In this document: piece after piece, positions 39,254 to 50,722 of the stretch
Numbering within the stretch: the first letter of the stretch is position 1
Layout: every line of letters begins with the position of its first letter
NCBI GenBank assembly: GCA_943788895.1
Contig: CALSRZ010000006.1
Span: 81,330 to 145,329 of the forward strand
Source: an uncultured Pseudomonadales bacterium
GTDB lineage: Bacteria > Pseudomonadota > Gammaproteobacteria > Pseudomonadales > Porticoccaceae
DNA: 64,000 nt
Reading direction: 5' to 3'
Translations under genes and position numbers: made by a program
Notes under the pieces: model-generated
Database searches by the model: none
Told to the model about the DNA's origin: nothing
Seen by the model: only the letters and a program-made list of their open reading frames with translations

Positions 39254-41852
39254 TCAGACTGTATCCTCAACCCAACCATAAACAGATTCTAGCGCAGCAG
39301 GCAGATTCTCGGTGCTGCCAGCAGCACCCTGGGCCATATCCGGTCGGCCACCACCTTTGCCATCAACCTGGGCAGTGACAAACTTGAGCAGGTTGCCAGC
39401 ACTCAACTTATCGGTGAGATTACTGGTAACACCAGCAACCAGCGCCGCTTTATCACCATCCACCGCAGCCAGTAAGAATACGCCGGACTGCATTTTTGAA
39501 CGCACCTGGTCGGCAACACCGCGCAGGCTTTTGCCATCGGCACCCTCAACAACAGTCGCCAGAACACTGACACCCTTAACTTCTTTTAGGGCTGACATTA
39601 GATCAGTACCTGAGGCATTGGCCAGCTTGCTCTTTAAGGCGTCTATATCTTTCTGCAGGCGACGATTCTCTTCGACTACCTGACGAACCTTGTCGGCCAA
39701 CATTATGTCGCGCAGCCCGCACTATATTAGCAACATCAGTAATACTGTCCTGCAGCTCATCGACCAGTGTCAGTGCATTGTCGCCGGTAACCGCTTCGAT
39801 ACGTCGCACACCTGCAGCTACGCTCGACTCACCACTTATTTTTAGCAGACCTATATCACCGGTGCGCGCAGCGTGGGTGCCACCGCAGAGTTCTACGGAG
39901 AAATCGCCACCCATACTGAGTACGCGAACTTCATCGCCATACTTCTCACCGAACAGTGCCATGGCACCTTTTTCAACGGCATCATCCATACTCATTACTT
40001 CGGTATTTACCTGAGTATTGCGGAGTATCTCGCGATTAACTGTATGTTCAAGCTCACGAATCTGTTCAGCCGTGACCGCTTCATTGTGAGAGAAGTCAAA
40101 GCGCAGACGCTGACTATCGACCAGCGATCCCTTCTGTTGAACATGGTCGCCAAGTAAATCCTGCAAGGCTTTGTGTAACAGGTGGGTTGCCGAGTGATTT
40201 AATGCTGTGGCACCGCGCACTGTGGCATCAACCACTGCAGTAACAGTCTCACCGGTTTTAACCTGACCTGAAAGCACACGACCAATATGCATATGGTGAT
40301 CACCAGACTTACGACAGTCGCTGATCTCTATTTTTGCTGAATCGGTCTGCAGGTAACCGCTGTCACCCACCTGACCACCAGACTCTGCATAAAATGGTGT
40401 GCTATCGAGGATAACCACAACTTCAGAATCTTCATTGGCCGATTCAACTTCTTCGCCCGCTGCATAAATAGCAACAACAGTGGCTGAGTTTTCCAGACTG
40501 CTGTAACCACAGAATTCAGTTCTGCCATCAACGCGAATACTATCGGTGTAATCAATACCAAACTGGCTGGCTGAGCGGGCGCGGTTGCGCTGCTCTTCCA
40601 TACACTTCTCGTAACCTTTCATATCCAGGCTGTAACCTTTTTCACGGGCCACATCATTGGTTAAATCTGTGGGAAAGCCAAAGGTGTCATAGAGCTGGAA
40701 TATCAACTCGCCGGGCAACACATCACCGGAAACTTCTTCCAACGCAGCTTCAAGAACGCCCATACCCTTATCCAGAGTTCGGGCAAACTGCTCTTCCTCT
40801 TTCTTTAATGTATCGGTAATTTCTACCTGCATACTCAGCAACTCTGGATAGGCTTCACCCATCACTTCACCGAGAGAGGCCACCAGCTTATAAAAGAAGC
40901 TGCCACTGGCACCCAGATTGTGCCCATGTCTCAGGGCGCGACGAATAATACGCCGCAGCACATAGCCGCGACCTTCATTCGAAGGTTTGACACCATCAAC
41001 CACTAAAAAGGCACAGGAGCGAATATGATCGGCAACCACTTTTAGAGAGTTTTCCTGCAGATCGGCAACGCCAATCACTTTGGCAGCGGCTTTAATCAGA
41101 TGCTGAAAGAGATCAATATCGTAATTGTTATGCACGCCCTGCATCACTGCAGCAATACGCTCAAGACCCATACCGGTGTCGATAGAAGGCTTGGGCAGCG
41201 GCGTCATCTTGCCGCTGGCATCGCGCTCAAACTGCATAAACACCAGATTCCATATCTCGATATAGCGATCCAGATCATCGTCTTCACTACCTGGAGGGCC
41301 ACCGGGAATATCTTCACCATGATCCCAAAAGATCTCGGTGCAGGGGCCACAGGGGCCGGTATCGCCCATCTGCCAAAAATTATCTTCATCGAGTCGCGAC
41401 AGTCGTGCTGGATCAACACCAATTTCATTGATCCAGATATCCGCAGCTTCGTCATCGCTAATATGCACAGTGACCCAGAGTCGCTCTTTGGGCAGCTCGA
41501 GTACTTCGGTCAAAAATTTCCAGGCAAAATTAATTGCATCGCGCTTAAAGTAATCGCCAAAGCTAAAGTTGCCGAGCATTTCAAAGAAGGTGTGATGGCG
41601 GGCGGTATAACCGACGTTCTCAAGATCATTGTGCTTGCCACCGGCACGCACACAGCGCTGTGATGATGCGGCGCGAACATAGTCGCGTTTCTCTGCACCA
41701 AGAAAAAGATCTTTAAACTGCACCATTCCCGCATTGGTAAATAGCAGGGTTGGATCATTTCCAGGCACCAGGCTACTACTAGCCACAACTGTGTGCTGCT
41801 GGCTGGCAAAATAGTTTAAGAATGCGTCACGAATTTCGGCGCTTTTCATCAT
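39254..41852 (-). CDS. alaS: Alanine-tRNA ligase, one frame break
   Basis: Charges tRNA-Ala. The main frame (39603-41852) carries the class II catalytic core ([39 protein letters not shown]), the editing-domain zinc motifs [11 protein letters not shown] and [13 protein letters not shown], then runs into nonsense after IVRAARHN near 39705. The neighbouring frame picks up [20 protein letters not shown] and the C-terminal DHHA1 domain ([13 protein letters not shown]), ending at 39254. One extra base (or two missing) joins them to about 866 residues, the family length. An essential gene, so a base error is far more likely than a real break. Confidence 0.95.
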
Positions 41853-41893
41853 TAATAATTTCCAATTATGGCTAGGTCGTTGTGACCGCTGCC

Positions 41894-42250
41894 TTACATA
41901 TTAGATTCAGAGAATGTATCGCTACCCTGGGGATCAGCCAGGACATGCAGGTGCAGATGAAAAATCGTCTGACCAGCCCCCTGACCATTATTGACCACCA
42001 GGCGAAAGCCTTCGGCAACACCAGCCTGTCTGGCCACTTCGCCAGCAACCCACATAAGATGACCCAACAGAGACTTATCGCCCTCGTCTGCATCAGCTAA
42101 TTTAACGATGGGTTTACGCGGGATAACCAGCATATGTACCGGCGCCTGAGGCGAGATATCGTTGATCACAATACACAGATCATCCTCGTAGAGGATATCT
42201 GCGGGAATCTCACGATTAATAATCCGGGTGAATAAAGTTGCTTCTGTCAT
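41894..42250 (-). CDS. hinT: HIT-family purine nucleoside phosphoramidase (HinT-like)
   Basis: A 118-residue histidine triad protein. Seen: [20 protein letters not shown] at the start, AQPVHM-like [13 protein letters not shown], and the triad [12 protein letters not shown] with the C-terminal part. Length equals bacterial HinT (about 119). The next gene, 12 bases upstream on the same strand, is a Trm112-like protein, so they are likely cotranscribed. Confidence 0.92.
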   Translation of the reverse strand: MTEATLFTRIINREIPADILYEDDLCIVINDISPQAPVHMLVIPRKPIVKLADADEGDKSLLGHLMWVAGEVARQAGVAEGFRLVVNNGQGAGQTIFHLHLHVLADPQGSDTFSESNM

Positions 42251-42261
42251 AACCTACCCCG

Positions 42262-42456
42262 TTATTTGGCAGAGTCGCGAAGCTTTTCATCAGCATCGAG
42301 CTGTCGCGCCTCGGTCTCCAGCATCACTGGAATACCATCACGTATGGGATAGGCGAGACCACTGGCCCGGCAAACCAATTCCTGCTTGTCTTTGTTATAT
42401 TCGAGAGGTGCCTTGCTAACCGGGCAAACCAATATACTTAAAAGATTTTTGTCCAC
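42262..42456 (-). CDS. Trm112/YcaR-like small zinc-binding-type protein
   Basis: The frame opens with TTG 42474, but GTG 42456 gives the family start (V/M)[20 protein letters not shown] and has GGACGG a few bases before, so GTG is chosen (64 residues). Marks: [36 protein letters not shown], the Trm112-fold core. Only some zinc cysteines remain (CP..., VCR), as in E. coli YcaR. Activator or assembly role inferred from family. Confidence 0.88.
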   Translation of the reverse strand: MDKNLLSILVCPVSKAPLEYNKDKQELVCRASGLAYPIRDGIPVMLETEARQLDADEKLRDSAK

Positions 42457-42560
42457 GATAACCGTCCGTTTCAAAACCGCGTTAGTTTACGCAAAATCCC
42501 CCAAAACCGCCATGGCCTGTGGAAAATTAAAGCTGAGAATAGAGGAGATAAACGCAAATG

Positions 42561-43418
42561 CTACTGTGCAGGAAAGGCCTTTAGAACCAGCTCGGGGTCG
42601 ACGCGCACCGCGCGCCAGTTCATTCGCCAATCCAAATGGGGGCCTGTGGCGCGGCCTGTTGCGCCAACGCGGGCAATGGCATCGCCGCGTTCAACCCGGC
42701 TGCCCACGCTGACGAGGATATCGCTGAGATGGAGAAAACTTGAGCTCAGGCCATGACCGTGATCGATAATCAGTGTGCCGCCGGAATAAAACAGATCTCT
42801 GTGCGCCAGACGAACCACACCAGCTGCGGGGGCTATTACTTTGGTGCCAGTGGGAGCGGCATAATCAACACCGTAATGGGGGCTTTTGGGTACGCCGTTA
42901 TAAAATCGCTGACTGCCATAGACACCAGTCTTGGGGCCATCGAGAGGCTTGATAAAGCCCTTGAGAAAATCAGTACTAAGAGTTACTTCCCGGCGTGCCT
43001 CTTTCACCAGCGCCGAATCAGATTTTATTCTCTGCAACTGCTCAGCGGGTGGCTTAACTGTGTGCTGAGGAACACCCTCGACACGCTGAATCTGGTATTG
43101 GCGCTCGGCAATTGGATATTCCACTTCTGTAACAGCACCATTCGGACTGCTGACAATAAACTTGGAGGAACCCTGTGCATTGCGCCCAAGGCCAAACAGA
43201 AAGCGTCCATCGTCCGTGGTCTTTATCGGCTCGCCGGCATAACTAATATTGTCACTGGGATTAATCTGGCCGAGCAACAGACTCCCCTGTTGCCAACTGC
43301 CCTGCCAGACAATCGCTGATTCAGAAAAAGCACTGGGGGCCAGAAACAGGCCAAGCAATGCAAGCGCCCTAATGCAGGAGCAGCAGTGTTTTATTGAAGG
43401 CATCTTTAGTGACATCAT
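42561..43418 (-). CDS. M23 family metallopeptidase (LytM domain), exported
   Basis: A 285-residue protein with a signal peptide (about 1-32, ALALLGLFLAPSAFS). An N-terminal beta domain (about 35-150) precedes the LytM domain (about 185-280). Zinc and catalytic residues are visible: SPHYGVDYAAPTGT (His, Asp), and DHGHGLSSSFLHLSD with HxH-like and the later His. Likely a cell-wall DD-endopeptidase acting in the periplasm. It is the last of no clear operon; the Trm112-like start is 105 bases away. Confidence 0.93.
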   Translation of the reverse strand: MMSLKMPSIKHCCSCIRALALLGLFLAPSAFSESAIVWQGSWQQGSLLLGQINPSDNISYAGEPIKTTDDGRFLFGLGRNAQGSSKFIVSSPNGAVTEVEYPIAERQYQIQRVEGVPQHTVKPPAEQLQRIKSDSALVKEARREVTLSTDFLKGFIKPLDGPKTGVYGSQRFYNGVPKSPHYGVDYAAPTGTKVIAPAAGVVRLAHRDLFYSGGTLIIDHGHGLSSSFLHLSDILVSVGSRVERGDAIARVGATGRATGPHLDWRMNWRAVRVDPELVLKAFPAQ

Positions 43419-43477
43419 GCAGGGCTCTTAATAGTTTATATAGTTCACAGAGCCCTGAAATAGAATCAATCTAAATT

Positions 43478-43945
43478 TCAATCAAGCTTTTCACCCAGCT
43501 TAGGCTCTTCAATATTTACATAGGGTTCCAGGGACTCTATTCGACAGCTGTACCCGGAGGATCCCATAACCACAAAACGATCAAAACCGGCGCAAAGTCT
43601 CAGCCCAGAGGTTCTATGAATATAGCCATTGCGCTTGATACCCGGGCACTCGCCCCTTAGTTTCAGAATGATCTTTTTCCTGTCCGGATTTCTATTTCGC
43701 ATAGACATCAAGGCAGTCTGATCATCGAGAAACTTTATACGTTTTACTCTACTTAAGGTTACACAACCACCACGTATATTCCAAGCCGCCGGATTGACCT
43801 CATCCTCTATCGCTTTAAGCTGATCTGTCAGACTGGCAACTTGCGGGGCACTGGCTTTATTTACATCCACTTGTTCGCCATAAGATAGGCTGGCAAGCAC
43901 TACAGCCATTAGAATAACGGCTTTTAAAATACAGGTTATTTTCAT
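43478..43945 (-). CDS. DUF6491-like exported protein
   Basis: The start chosen is ATG 43945 (MKITCILKAVILMAVVLASLSYG, a signal peptide) with AGGGAG before it; the frame stays open to 44014. The mature part contains RGGCVTLSRVKRIKFLDDQTALMSM, LKLRGECPGIKR, RTSGLRLCAGFDRFVVM and YSCRI with four Cys, the layout of the DUF6491 family (small secreted proteins of unknown role). Stands alone. Confidence 0.75.
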   Translation of the reverse strand: MKITCILKAVILMAVVLASLSYGEQVDVNKASAPQVASLTDQLKAIEDEVNPAAWNIRGGCVTLSRVKRIKFLDDQTALMSMRNRNPDRKKIILKLRGECPGIKRNGYIHRTSGLRLCAGFDRFVVMGSSGYSCRIESLEPYVNIEEPKLGEKLD

Positions 43946-44081
43946 CTTGATCTCCCTGATACAAAGATGACGGGAATCCTTGTCGGAAGAAATGATTGAC
44001 CCTTCAACCTTCAAGCATCTAATATAAAAATATTAGTATAAAAATCTTCGTCACCACTAAAAATAATGCGCTCTACCTAAT

Positions 44082-45056
44082 ATGACTGCAAACAACCCTT
44101 TTACCCCACCTCTACTGTTAAGAAACCCTCATATACAGAGCATTCTTAACAGTGTCGGCCCAAGAAAAATACGCGCCAACAGATTGGTTCAGCGTTTGAA
44201 TAGCGAAACGTTAATTCTTACCGCGAAGGATGGAACCAGGCTAAAAGGGGAATATGATCGCAGCACATCAGCAAATGGCGGACTGATTGTCCTCGTCCAT
44301 GGCTGGGAGGGTTCGAGCAGATCTGCCTATGTAGTAACCACTGCTAATTACCTTCTTCAACAGGGTTTTGATGTACTGCGATTAAATCTTCGAGACCATG
44401 GCGACACCCAGCATCTCAATCAGGGGATTTTCAACTCGACGCTAACCGATGAAGTGGCAGGTGCAATTTCAGACTTCAGCCTGAAATACAGCTACAAGAA
44501 AATCTTCCTAAGCGGGTTCTCACTGGGTGCAAACTTTGCCTTGCGCATAGCTGCAGATCATGGCGAAAGGCTTAACTTATCCGCCACTGTTGGTATCTGC
44601 CCACCAGTGGACCCGGTCAATGCCATGATCGCTCTAAATAGAACAGTATTTTTCTATGAGAAATATTTCTTCTATCGCTGGAGTAACTCATTAAAGAAAA
44701 AATTAAAGCACTTTCCAGAATATGATTTTGCCGAGGCACTGGATAGCGCCCGCTCAATCAATGATATGAATGAATTGTTTATCACCAAATATACCCCGTT
44801 TGACGATATAGAGAGCTATTTCTTATCCTATGCGCTCACCGGTGACCGGCTTGCCAACCTCAGCACCCCAACCCACCTGATTGCCTCAATGGATGACCCG
44901 ATTATTCCCATTGCAGATATAGACAGGATCAACCGTCCAGAGCAGTTGAGTATTGAAGTTCAGGAATTTGGCGGGCACTGCGGGTTTATACAAAATCTCG
45001 CGGCACATAGTTGGGTAGAACCACGGCTGGTGGAGATTTTTAATAGCCATCTTTAA
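44082..45056 (+). CDS. Alpha/beta hydrolase (YheT-like)
   Basis: A 324-residue alpha/beta hydrolase of the YheT/COG0429 group. It starts FTPPLLLRNPHIQSILNSVGP, the typical lid region, then LIVLVHGWEGSSRSAYV (oxyanion hole), the nucleophile elbow FLSGFSLGANFALR (Ser about 150), the acid in ASMDDPIIPIADID, and the His in FGGHCGFIQNL. Substrate unknown, probably an ester or thioester. Monocistronic and convergent with recX. Confidence 0.88.
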   Translation: MTANNPFTPPLLLRNPHIQSILNSVGPRKIRANRLVQRLNSETLILTAKDGTRLKGEYDRSTSANGGLIVLVHGWEGSSRSAYVVTTANYLLQQGFDVLRLNLRDHGDTQHLNQGIFNSTLTDEVAGAISDFSLKYSYKKIFLSGFSLGANFALRIAADHGERLNLSATVGICPPVDPVNAMIALNRTVFFYEKYFFYRWSNSLKKKLKHFPEYDFAEALDSARSINDMNELFITKYTPFDDIESYFLSYALTGDRLANLSTPTHLIASMDDPIIPIADIDRINRPEQLSIEVQEFGGHCGFIQNLAAHSWVEPRLVEIFNSHL

Positions 45057-45079
45057 AAATATCCTAGCTAGCCTTTTAT

Positions 45080-45565
45080 CTAGTCAAAATACTCATCGGC
45101 ATCAGCCGCTGCGCCAAGGGCATATTTAATCTGATCGTAATTAAAGCCGCGATACTGCATAAAACGCATACGCTTGGCTTTTTCCCGTTGATCGGCAGCT
45201 GGCCGCTGGCCAAATTTACGTGTTGCCACATCTCTTGCTAGTTCATACCAATCTATATCCGCCTCTTCCAACGCTCGGGCGACCAACTCATCACTCACCC
45301 CCTTGGGTCGAATATCCTGACGGATACGAGCAAGACCATGACCGCGGTGAAGTCGCGAGCGAACAAATGCTTCGGCAAAGCGTTTATCTGACTGCAAGCC
45401 CTCTTCGCTAAGCTTTGCCAAAACTTCGTCTGTAGAGGGATGATTATCAAAGCGCTTATTTAACTTGGTTGCCAGCTCAGCACGAGAGAATTCCCTACCG
45501 GTAAGTAAATCCATGGCTGCATTACGAATTTTCGCTGCTGTTGTATCTGCCGGTTTTTCCAACAT
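45080..45565 (-). CDS. recX: RecA regulatory protein RecX
   Basis: A 161-residue helical protein that limits RecA filament growth. Marks: AAMDLLTGREFSRAELATKLNKRF, LQSDKRFAEAFVRSRLHRGHGLARIRQDIRPKGV, and the closing RMRFMQYRGFNYDQIKYAL. It lies downstream of recA on the same strand, separated by the recA terminator; read-through would give low RecX, as in other bacteria. Confidence 0.95.
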   Translation of the reverse strand: MLEKPADTTAAKIRNAAMDLLTGREFSRAELATKLNKRFDNHPSTDEVLAKLSEEGLQSDKRFAEAFVRSRLHRGHGLARIRQDIRPKGVSDELVARALEEADIDWYELARDVATRKFGQRPAADQREKAKRMRFMQYRGFNYDQIKYALGAAADADEYFD

Positions 45566-45666
45566 ATTAATGCCGCTTCGTTATTTACTGTTGCTTTGTT
45601 ATTTACTGCTAGCTAATTATGACTACACACCCAGTCACTTTAATCAAATTACAAATGCCCTTTGTA

Positions 45667-45691
45667 CAAAAAGCGCCGATCGGCGCTTTTT
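45667..45691. terminator. Terminator between recA and recX
   Basis: Perfect palindrome AAAAAGCGCCGA/TCGGCGCTTTTT, 33 bases after the recA stop. Confidence 0.9.
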
Positions 45692-45723
45692 GTGGGTCTA
45701 TTAATCCTGAAATTTCGTCGACC

Positions 45724-46755
45724 TTATTCTGCAGCTACATCACCCGCAGAGGTTTCAGCCGGCGCTTCACCACCGAGCTCTTTTGAGCGAATAAAGGCTT
45801 CAATTTCAGCGGCAATCTCGGGATTCTCCGTGAGGTAAATTCCAACATTGGCCTTGCCCTGACCGATCTTGCTGCCTTTGTAGGCATACCAGGCACCAGA
45901 CTTATCGATCAGACCATGCTTAACACCCAGATCCACTAACTCGCCATTGCGGTTGATACCCTGACCATAGAGGATTTGGAATTCAGTCTGTTTAAATGGC
46001 GGTGCCACCTTGTTCTTGACCACTTTGACGCGGGTTTCGTTGCCGACAATCTCATCGCCATTTTTAACCGCACCAATACGTCGAATATCCAAACGCACTG
46101 AAGAGTAAAACTTTAGGGCATTACCACCAGTGGTGGTTTCAGGGTTGCCAAACATCACGCCAATTTTCATACGGATCTGGTTAATAAAGATAACCAGACA
46201 GTTAGCGGTTTTAATATTACCGGTCAGCTTACGCAGCGCCTGAGACATCAGTCGCGCCTGCAAACCTACGTGGTGATCACCCATCTCGCCTTCGATCTCG
46301 GCACGTGGTGTCAGTGCTGCAACCGAGTCAACGACCAGTACATCACAGGCACCAGAGCGAACCAGCATATCGGTGACTTCAAGAGCCTGCTCACCGGTAT
46401 CCGGCTGCGAGACAATCAGATCATCAACTGAAACACCGAGTTTCTCGGCATAGACAGGATCAAGTGCGTGCTCCGCATCAATAAAGGCACAGGTGCCACC
46501 GGCTTTTTGTGCCTCGGCAATCACCTGCAGTGTCAGAGTTGTTTTACCAGAGGATTCTGGTCCGTAGATCTCAACCACTCGGCCCTTTGGCAGACCGCCA
46601 ATACCCAGCGCAATATCCAAACCCAGTGAACCCGTTGATATAGCGGGAACTGCCTGACGGGTGCCTTCACCCATACGCATTACTGTGCCCTTACCAAACT
46701 GTCGTTCGATCTGACCAAGCGCGGCTTCTAGTGCTTTTGATTTATTGGCATCCAT
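45724..46755 (-). CDS. recA: Recombinase RecA
   Basis: Strand-exchange ATPase and SOS co-protease. The 343-residue product has Walker [10 protein letters not shown] (about 66-74), Walker [10 protein letters not shown] (about 142), the L2 region [19 protein letters not shown], and an acidic Ala/Glu tail. Start [23 protein letters not shown] matches the family. A LexA box lies 61 bases upstream of the start. Confidence 0.99.
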   Translation of the reverse strand: MDANKSKALEAALGQIERQFGKGTVMRMGEGTRQAVPAISTGSLGLDIALGIGGLPKGRVVEIYGPESSGKTTLTLQVIAEAQKAGGTCAFIDAEHALDPVYAEKLGVSVDDLIVSQPDTGEQALEVTDMLVRSGACDVLVVDSVAALTPRAEIEGEMGDHHVGLQARLMSQALRKLTGNIKTANCLVIFINQIRMKIGVMFGNPETTTGGNALKFYSSVRLDIRRIGAVKNGDEIVGNETRVKVVKNKVAPPFKQTEFQILYGQGINRNGELVDLGVKHGLIDKSGAWYAYKGSKIGQGKANVGIYLTENPEIAAEIEAFIRSKELGGEAPAETSAGDVAAE

Positions 46756-46815
46756 TATTCTGTCCTCGTTATAAATATTGTTATGATCTCTAACTACTGG
46801 TTACTTGATCAGTTG

Positions 46816-46831
46816 CTGTATGGTTATACAG
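46816..46831. promoter_or_regulatory. LexA (SOS) box of recA
   Basis: CTGTATGGTTATACAG is a full gammaproteobacterial LexA site (CTGT-N8-ACAG with dyad symmetry). It lies upstream of recA and covers the end of pncC (stop at 46824), so recA damage induction is expected. Confidence 0.9.
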
Positions 46832-47321
46832 TATTACATCCAGTAACCTGATGCAAGAGTTCTTGCAGAGAAATTTTCACTGCTTGTTCGCGGACTGCAT
46901 GACGGTCGCCTGACAAAAGGTACTTACGCGCGACAACCCCATTTGGACTCCGCCAGGCAAACCAGACTGTCCCAACCGGCTTGTCTTCACTGCCACCATC
47001 CGGACCGGCGATACCGCTAATCGCCACGGCGTAATCTGCATCAGCAAATCGCGCTGCACCTTTGACCATACTGATCACCACCGGCTCTGACACCGCGCCA
47101 TGCTCTTCAAGCAGTGCTGCATCCACACCGAGCATCTCCTGCTTGGCACGGTTGGCATAGGTAACAAAGCTGCGCTCAAACCACGCCGAGCTTCCGGCGA
47201 CCGCGGTAATAGCCTGAGCCACTCCGCCACCGGTGCAGGATTCAGCGCTGGTTACTTTGGCACTTTTTTGCCAAAGCGCCCTGCCCAACTGTTCGGAAAG
47301 ATGATAGATTTCACTGTGCAT
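46824..47321 (-). CDS. pncC: Nicotinamide-nucleotide amidase (CinA C-terminal type)
   Basis: Deamidates NMN to nicotinate mononucleotide in pyridine nucleotide recycling. The 165-residue product contains SAESCTGGGVAQAITAVAGSSAWF, KQEMLGV, AVSEPV and AVAISGIAGPDGGSEDKPVGTVW, all family marks. It is the stand-alone CinA-C form found next to recA in many gammaproteobacteria. Divergent from mutS. Confidence 0.95.
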   Translation of the reverse strand: MHSEIYHLSEQLGRALWQKSAKVTSAESCTGGGVAQAITAVAGSSAWFERSFVTYANRAKQEMLGVDAALLEEHGAVSEPVVISMVKGAARFADADYAVAISGIAGPDGGSEDKPVGTVWFAWRSPNGVVARKYLLSGDRHAVREQAVKISLQELLHQVTGCNTV

Positions 47322-47480
47322 AGGGAAAGTGTATCGTCGTTTTATCTGCTGCTATAGTTTTATTTGGACTTTAAATCACAGCACTGTGATTTAGCCTTCG
47401 CTCTGTTAGAATTCTTGCCCTTGCTAAACCCGATAATCAGTCATTATCGGTTAAGTCATTTTAGAAAGAGCCACAGTTTA

Positions 47481-50090
47481 ATGAGCGCAACAGCCCAAGT
47501 CAGTTCACAAACCCATACACCAATGATGCAGCAGTATCTGCGTATCAAGGCAGAGCACCCCAACGATATAGTGTTCTATCGTATGGGCGACTTTTACGAA
47601 CTGTTTTTTGACGATGCCAAACGCGCCAGCCAGATTCTCGATATAACGCTTACCGCCAGAGGCAAGACCAACGGCAACCCTATCCCCATGTGCGGTGTTC
47701 CCTATCACGCTGCCGAAGGCTACCTGGGCAAGCTGGTTAAACAGGGTCTATCAGTAGCGATCTGTGAGCAGGTCGGCGACCCCGCAACCAGTAAAGGCCC
47801 GGTTGAGCGTCAGGTTATGCGGGTAATTACGCCAGGGACTATCAGCGACGAGGCACTGCTCGATGCGCGCCGTGACAACCTTCTTCTGGCTGTTCACTGT
47901 GATGCTGATTCATCTACTATAGGCTTGGCCACACTGGATATGAGCAGCGGTCGATTTATGCTTCTCGAGCTGCCCAGTGAAGAGGATTTAATCAGTGAGC
48001 TGCAACGTTTAAATCCGGTTGAAATACTTATTTCAGAAGAGCTTCCCGATAATGATTTTCTGACCAATCGTGCGGGCGTTCGCCGTCGGCATATCTGGGA
48101 ATTCGAACTCGACAGCGCCGAGAGATTACTCAATAAACAGTTCGGTACCCGCGATCTAAGTGGCTTCGGCTGTGATCACCTGCCACTGGCACTGAGTGCC
48201 GCAGGCTGCCTGCTGCAATATGCCAAGGATACCCAGCGCGGTGCCCTGCCGCATATTCGCAGCATCAGCACCGAAAACCGCGACGAGACTGTGGCACTGG
48301 ATGCCTCTAGCCGCAGAAATCTCGAGCTGGATATCAACCTTACCGGCGGTCAGGAAAACACCCTCTTCGATGTGCTCGACAATACTGCAACCAATATGGC
48401 CAGCCGACTTTTACGCCGCTGGCTAAACCGACCACTGCAACATTTACCAACTCTGCAGGCGCGTCAGCAGACCATTGCCGCCCTTCAGACCAACTATCTC
48501 TATGAAACCCTGCATGGCTATCTTAAGCAGGTTGGCGATATGGAACGTATTCTCACCAGAGTGGCACTGCGCTCGGCACGCCCGCGAGACTTGACCCGCC
48601 TGCATGAATCTCTCGCCGTACTGCCACAGCTGGAAACCACCCTAGCCTGCGCACCGGTCGAACATCTAACCAGTCTCGCCACCGCAGCCAAACCGCTTCC
48701 AGACCTAGTTGAACTTCTCGGCAGTGCTATTCAGGAAAATCCACCGGTGGTGATTCGCGATGGTGGTGTGATTGCCGATGGCTACGACAGCGAACTGGAT
48801 GAACTGCGCGCACTGAATACCAATGCCGGCGACTACCTTCTGGAACTGGAAGAGCGCGAGAAAGCCCGCACCGGCATTGCCACACTAAAGGTCGGCTACA
48901 ACCGAGTGCATGGCTACTATATTGAAATCTCCCGCGGCCAGAGCGATAACGCCCCAGTAGAATATATTCGCCGTCAAACACTGAAGAATGCCGAGCGCTT
49001 TATTACCCCCGAACTTAAAACCTTCGAGGACAAGGCACTGAGTGCCAAAAGTCGCTCCCTAGCCCGAGAGAAACATCTCTACGAAGAGTTACTGGAACGC
49101 CTTAACGAAAGCCTCGAACCCCTGCAAAACTGTTCCGAGGCTATTTCCGAACTAGATGTTTTATCCACCCTGGCCGAACGGGCGCAGAATTTAAACTTTT
49201 GCCAGCCAGAGCTGTATGAAAAACCCGGCATCAATATTCAGGGCGGCCGCCACCCGGTAGTTGAAAAAGTCTCCGACGCACCCTTTGTCGCCAATGATCT
49301 GCAGATGAATGCCGAGCGCAAAATGCTGGTTATTACCGGCCCCAATATGGGCGGTAAATCGACCTATATGCGCCAGGCCGCCCTAATAGTCCTTCTCGCT
49401 CAAATAGGCAGCTTTGTGCCCGCCGCCTCGGCGAGTATTGGACTGGTCGACCGTATCTTTACCCGAATAGGCTCATCCGATGATCTAGCTGGTGGACGCT
49501 CAACCTTTATGGTCGAGATGACCGAGACCGCCAATATCCTCCATAACGCCAGCGACCGCAGTCTGGTATTAATGGATGAAGTGGGTCGCGGCACCAGCAC
49601 CTTTGATGGACTGTCACTGGCCTGGGCCTGCGCCTTTCATCTGGCTGAAAAAGTCCAAGCATTTACCCTGTTTGCCACCCATTACTTTGAGCTGACATCA
49701 CTCCCAGAGAAAGTCCCCGGCGCCATCAACGTGCATCTGGGTGCCACTGAATACAATGAGAATATTGTCTTCCTGCACAGTATTCAGGAAGGACCAGCCA
49801 ACAAAAGCTACGGAATACAGGTCGCCAAACTGGCAGGCATTCCCAAGCAGGTTATAGACCTGGCCCGCCAGGAACTGGCACTACTAGAAGCTGGCAGCCA
49901 TGCCGTTATCACTCCGGAACCCAGCAGTGAAAATAACAGTGTCCCTGCAAATGGAGAGCCCAGCCAGAGCGAACTTTTCCTGCCCTCGGTCAACCCACTA
50001 TTGCTGCAGCGTATGGAACAACTAAAGCCCGACGAACTGTCTCCAAGAGATGCTCTCGACCTGTTATATGAGTTAAAAAAGCTACTCTAG
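47481..50090 (+). CDS. mutS: DNA mismatch repair protein MutS
   Basis: Recognises mismatches and starts MutL/MutH-type repair. ATG 47481 ([19 protein letters not shown]) is chosen; the frame opens at TTG 47364 but the family starts near 'TPMMQQYL'. The 869-residue product carries the mismatch-contact motif [15 protein letters not shown] (Phe/Glu), the connector and clamp, and the ATPase with [14 protein letters not shown] (about 625) and [14 protein letters not shown]. The C-terminus ends in the tetramer region (LLYELKKLL). Full length. Confidence 0.97.
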   Translation: MSATAQVSSQTHTPMMQQYLRIKAEHPNDIVFYRMGDFYELFFDDAKRASQILDITLTARGKTNGNPIPMCGVPYHAAEGYLGKLVKQGLSVAICEQVGDPATSKGPVERQVMRVITPGTISDEALLDARRDNLLLAVHCDADSSTIGLATLDMSSGRFMLLELPSEEDLISELQRLNPVEILISEELPDNDFLTNRAGVRRRHIWEFELDSAERLLNKQFGTRDLSGFGCDHLPLALSAAGCLLQYAKDTQRGALPHIRSISTENRDETVALDASSRRNLELDINLTGGQENTLFDVLDNTATNMASRLLRRWLNRPLQHLPTLQARQQTIAALQTNYLYETLHGYLKQVGDMERILTRVALRSARPRDLTRLHESLAVLPQLETTLACAPVEHLTSLATAAKPLPDLVELLGSAIQENPPVVIRDGGVIADGYDSELDELRALNTNAGDYLLELEEREKARTGIATLKVGYNRVHGYYIEISRGQSDNAPVEYIRRQTLKNAERFITPELKTFEDKALSAKSRSLAREKHLYEELLERLNESLEPLQNCSEAISELDVLSTLAERAQNLNFCQPELYEKPGINIQGGRHPVVEKVSDAPFVANDLQMNAERKMLVITGPNMGGKSTYMRQAALIVLLAQIGSFVPAASASIGLVDRIFTRIGSSDDLAGGRSTFMVEMTETANILHNASDRSLVLMDEVGRGTSTFDGLSLAWACAFHLAEKVQAFTLFATHYFELTSLPEKVPGAINVHLGATEYNENIVFLHSIQEGPANKSYGIQVAKLAGIPKQVIDLARQELALLEAGSHAVITPEPSSENNSVPANGEPSQSELFLPSVNPLLLQRMEQLKPDELSPRDALDLLYELKKLL

Positions 50091-50196
50091 CGGCAGTAGC
50101 AGGCAAAAAACCCCGGCAAGGCATTCACAGCGCAACTCTAGCTGTTATAATGCCGCGCAATTTCGCATACGACCTATTTTAACAAGAGACATCAAA

Positions 50197-50520
50197 ATGA
50201 CTTTTATCGTTGGAGACAACTGCATTAAATGCAAATACACAGACTGTGTAGAGGTATGCCCTGTAGACTGTTTTTACGAAGGACCAAACTTCCTGGTAAT
50301 TCACCCTGACGAATGTATCGATTGCGCTCTCTGTGAACCAGAATGTCCCGCCGGCGCTATCTACGCCGAAGACGAAATTCCCGCAGGTCAGGAAGTATTC
50401 CTCGAGCTGAATGCCGAACTCGCCGACGTGTGGCCAAATATCACCGAACAAAAAGATCCCGCACCAGATGCAGCAGAGTGGGATGGCACACCAGACAAAT
50501 TACAGTATCTAGAGCGTTAG
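50197..50520 (+). CDS. fdxA: 7Fe ferredoxin FdxA
   Basis: A 107-residue electron carrier with 3Fe-4S and 4Fe-4S clusters. The cysteines lie in [20 protein letters not shown] and [18 protein letters not shown]. Family length and the mutS-fdxA order match Pseudomonas and related genomes. Start ATG 50197 after AGAGACATCAAA. Confidence 0.97.
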   Translation: MTFIVGDNCIKCKYTDCVEVCPVDCFYEGPNFLVIHPDECIDCALCEPECPAGAIYAEDEIPAGQEVFLELNAELADVWPNITEQKDPAPDAAEWDGTPDKLQYLER

Positions 50521-50571
50521 TCTAGACTCTAGATAGCAGAGAAAAACCAGATAGATCCATAGCGCTTTAGC

Positions 50572-50648
50572 GCACCCGTAGCTCAGCTGGATAGAGTAGG
50601 TGGCTTCGAACCACTTGGTCGGGGGTTCGAATCCCTCCGGGTGCACCA
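50572..50648 (+). tRNA. tRNA-Arg (anticodon UCG)
   Basis: Cloverleaf with encoded CCA: acceptor GCACCCG/CGGGTGC, D arm GCTCAGCTGGATAGAGT, anticodon loop CTTCGAA with TCG at 34-36, T arm GGGGGTTCGAATCCCTC. The D stem ends GAGT instead of GAGC, leaving one G-T pair. Its 3' half is repeated in inverted form just downstream. Confidence 0.96.
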
Positions 50649-50722
50649 TACTAAAAACCCTCAGCCTCCGGCTGGGGGTTTTTAGTATGGTGCACCCGGA
50701 GGTCTGAGAGAACCCCCGTTCG
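50636..50722. repeat. Long inverted repeat made from the tRNA-Arg 3' end, acting as terminator
   Basis: From TCCGGGTGCACCATACTAAA at 50636 the sequence returns as its complement ending near 50700 (TTTAGTATGGTGCACCCGGA), giving about 30 paired bases around a small loop at 50666-50670. The right arm goes on as GGTCTGAGAGAACCCCCG, a degraded complement of the tRNA T arm (to about 50722). AAAAACCC...GGGTTTTT inside it is a good bidirectional terminator. Further degraded copies are at 50862-50900 and 58600-58660. Confidence 0.85.
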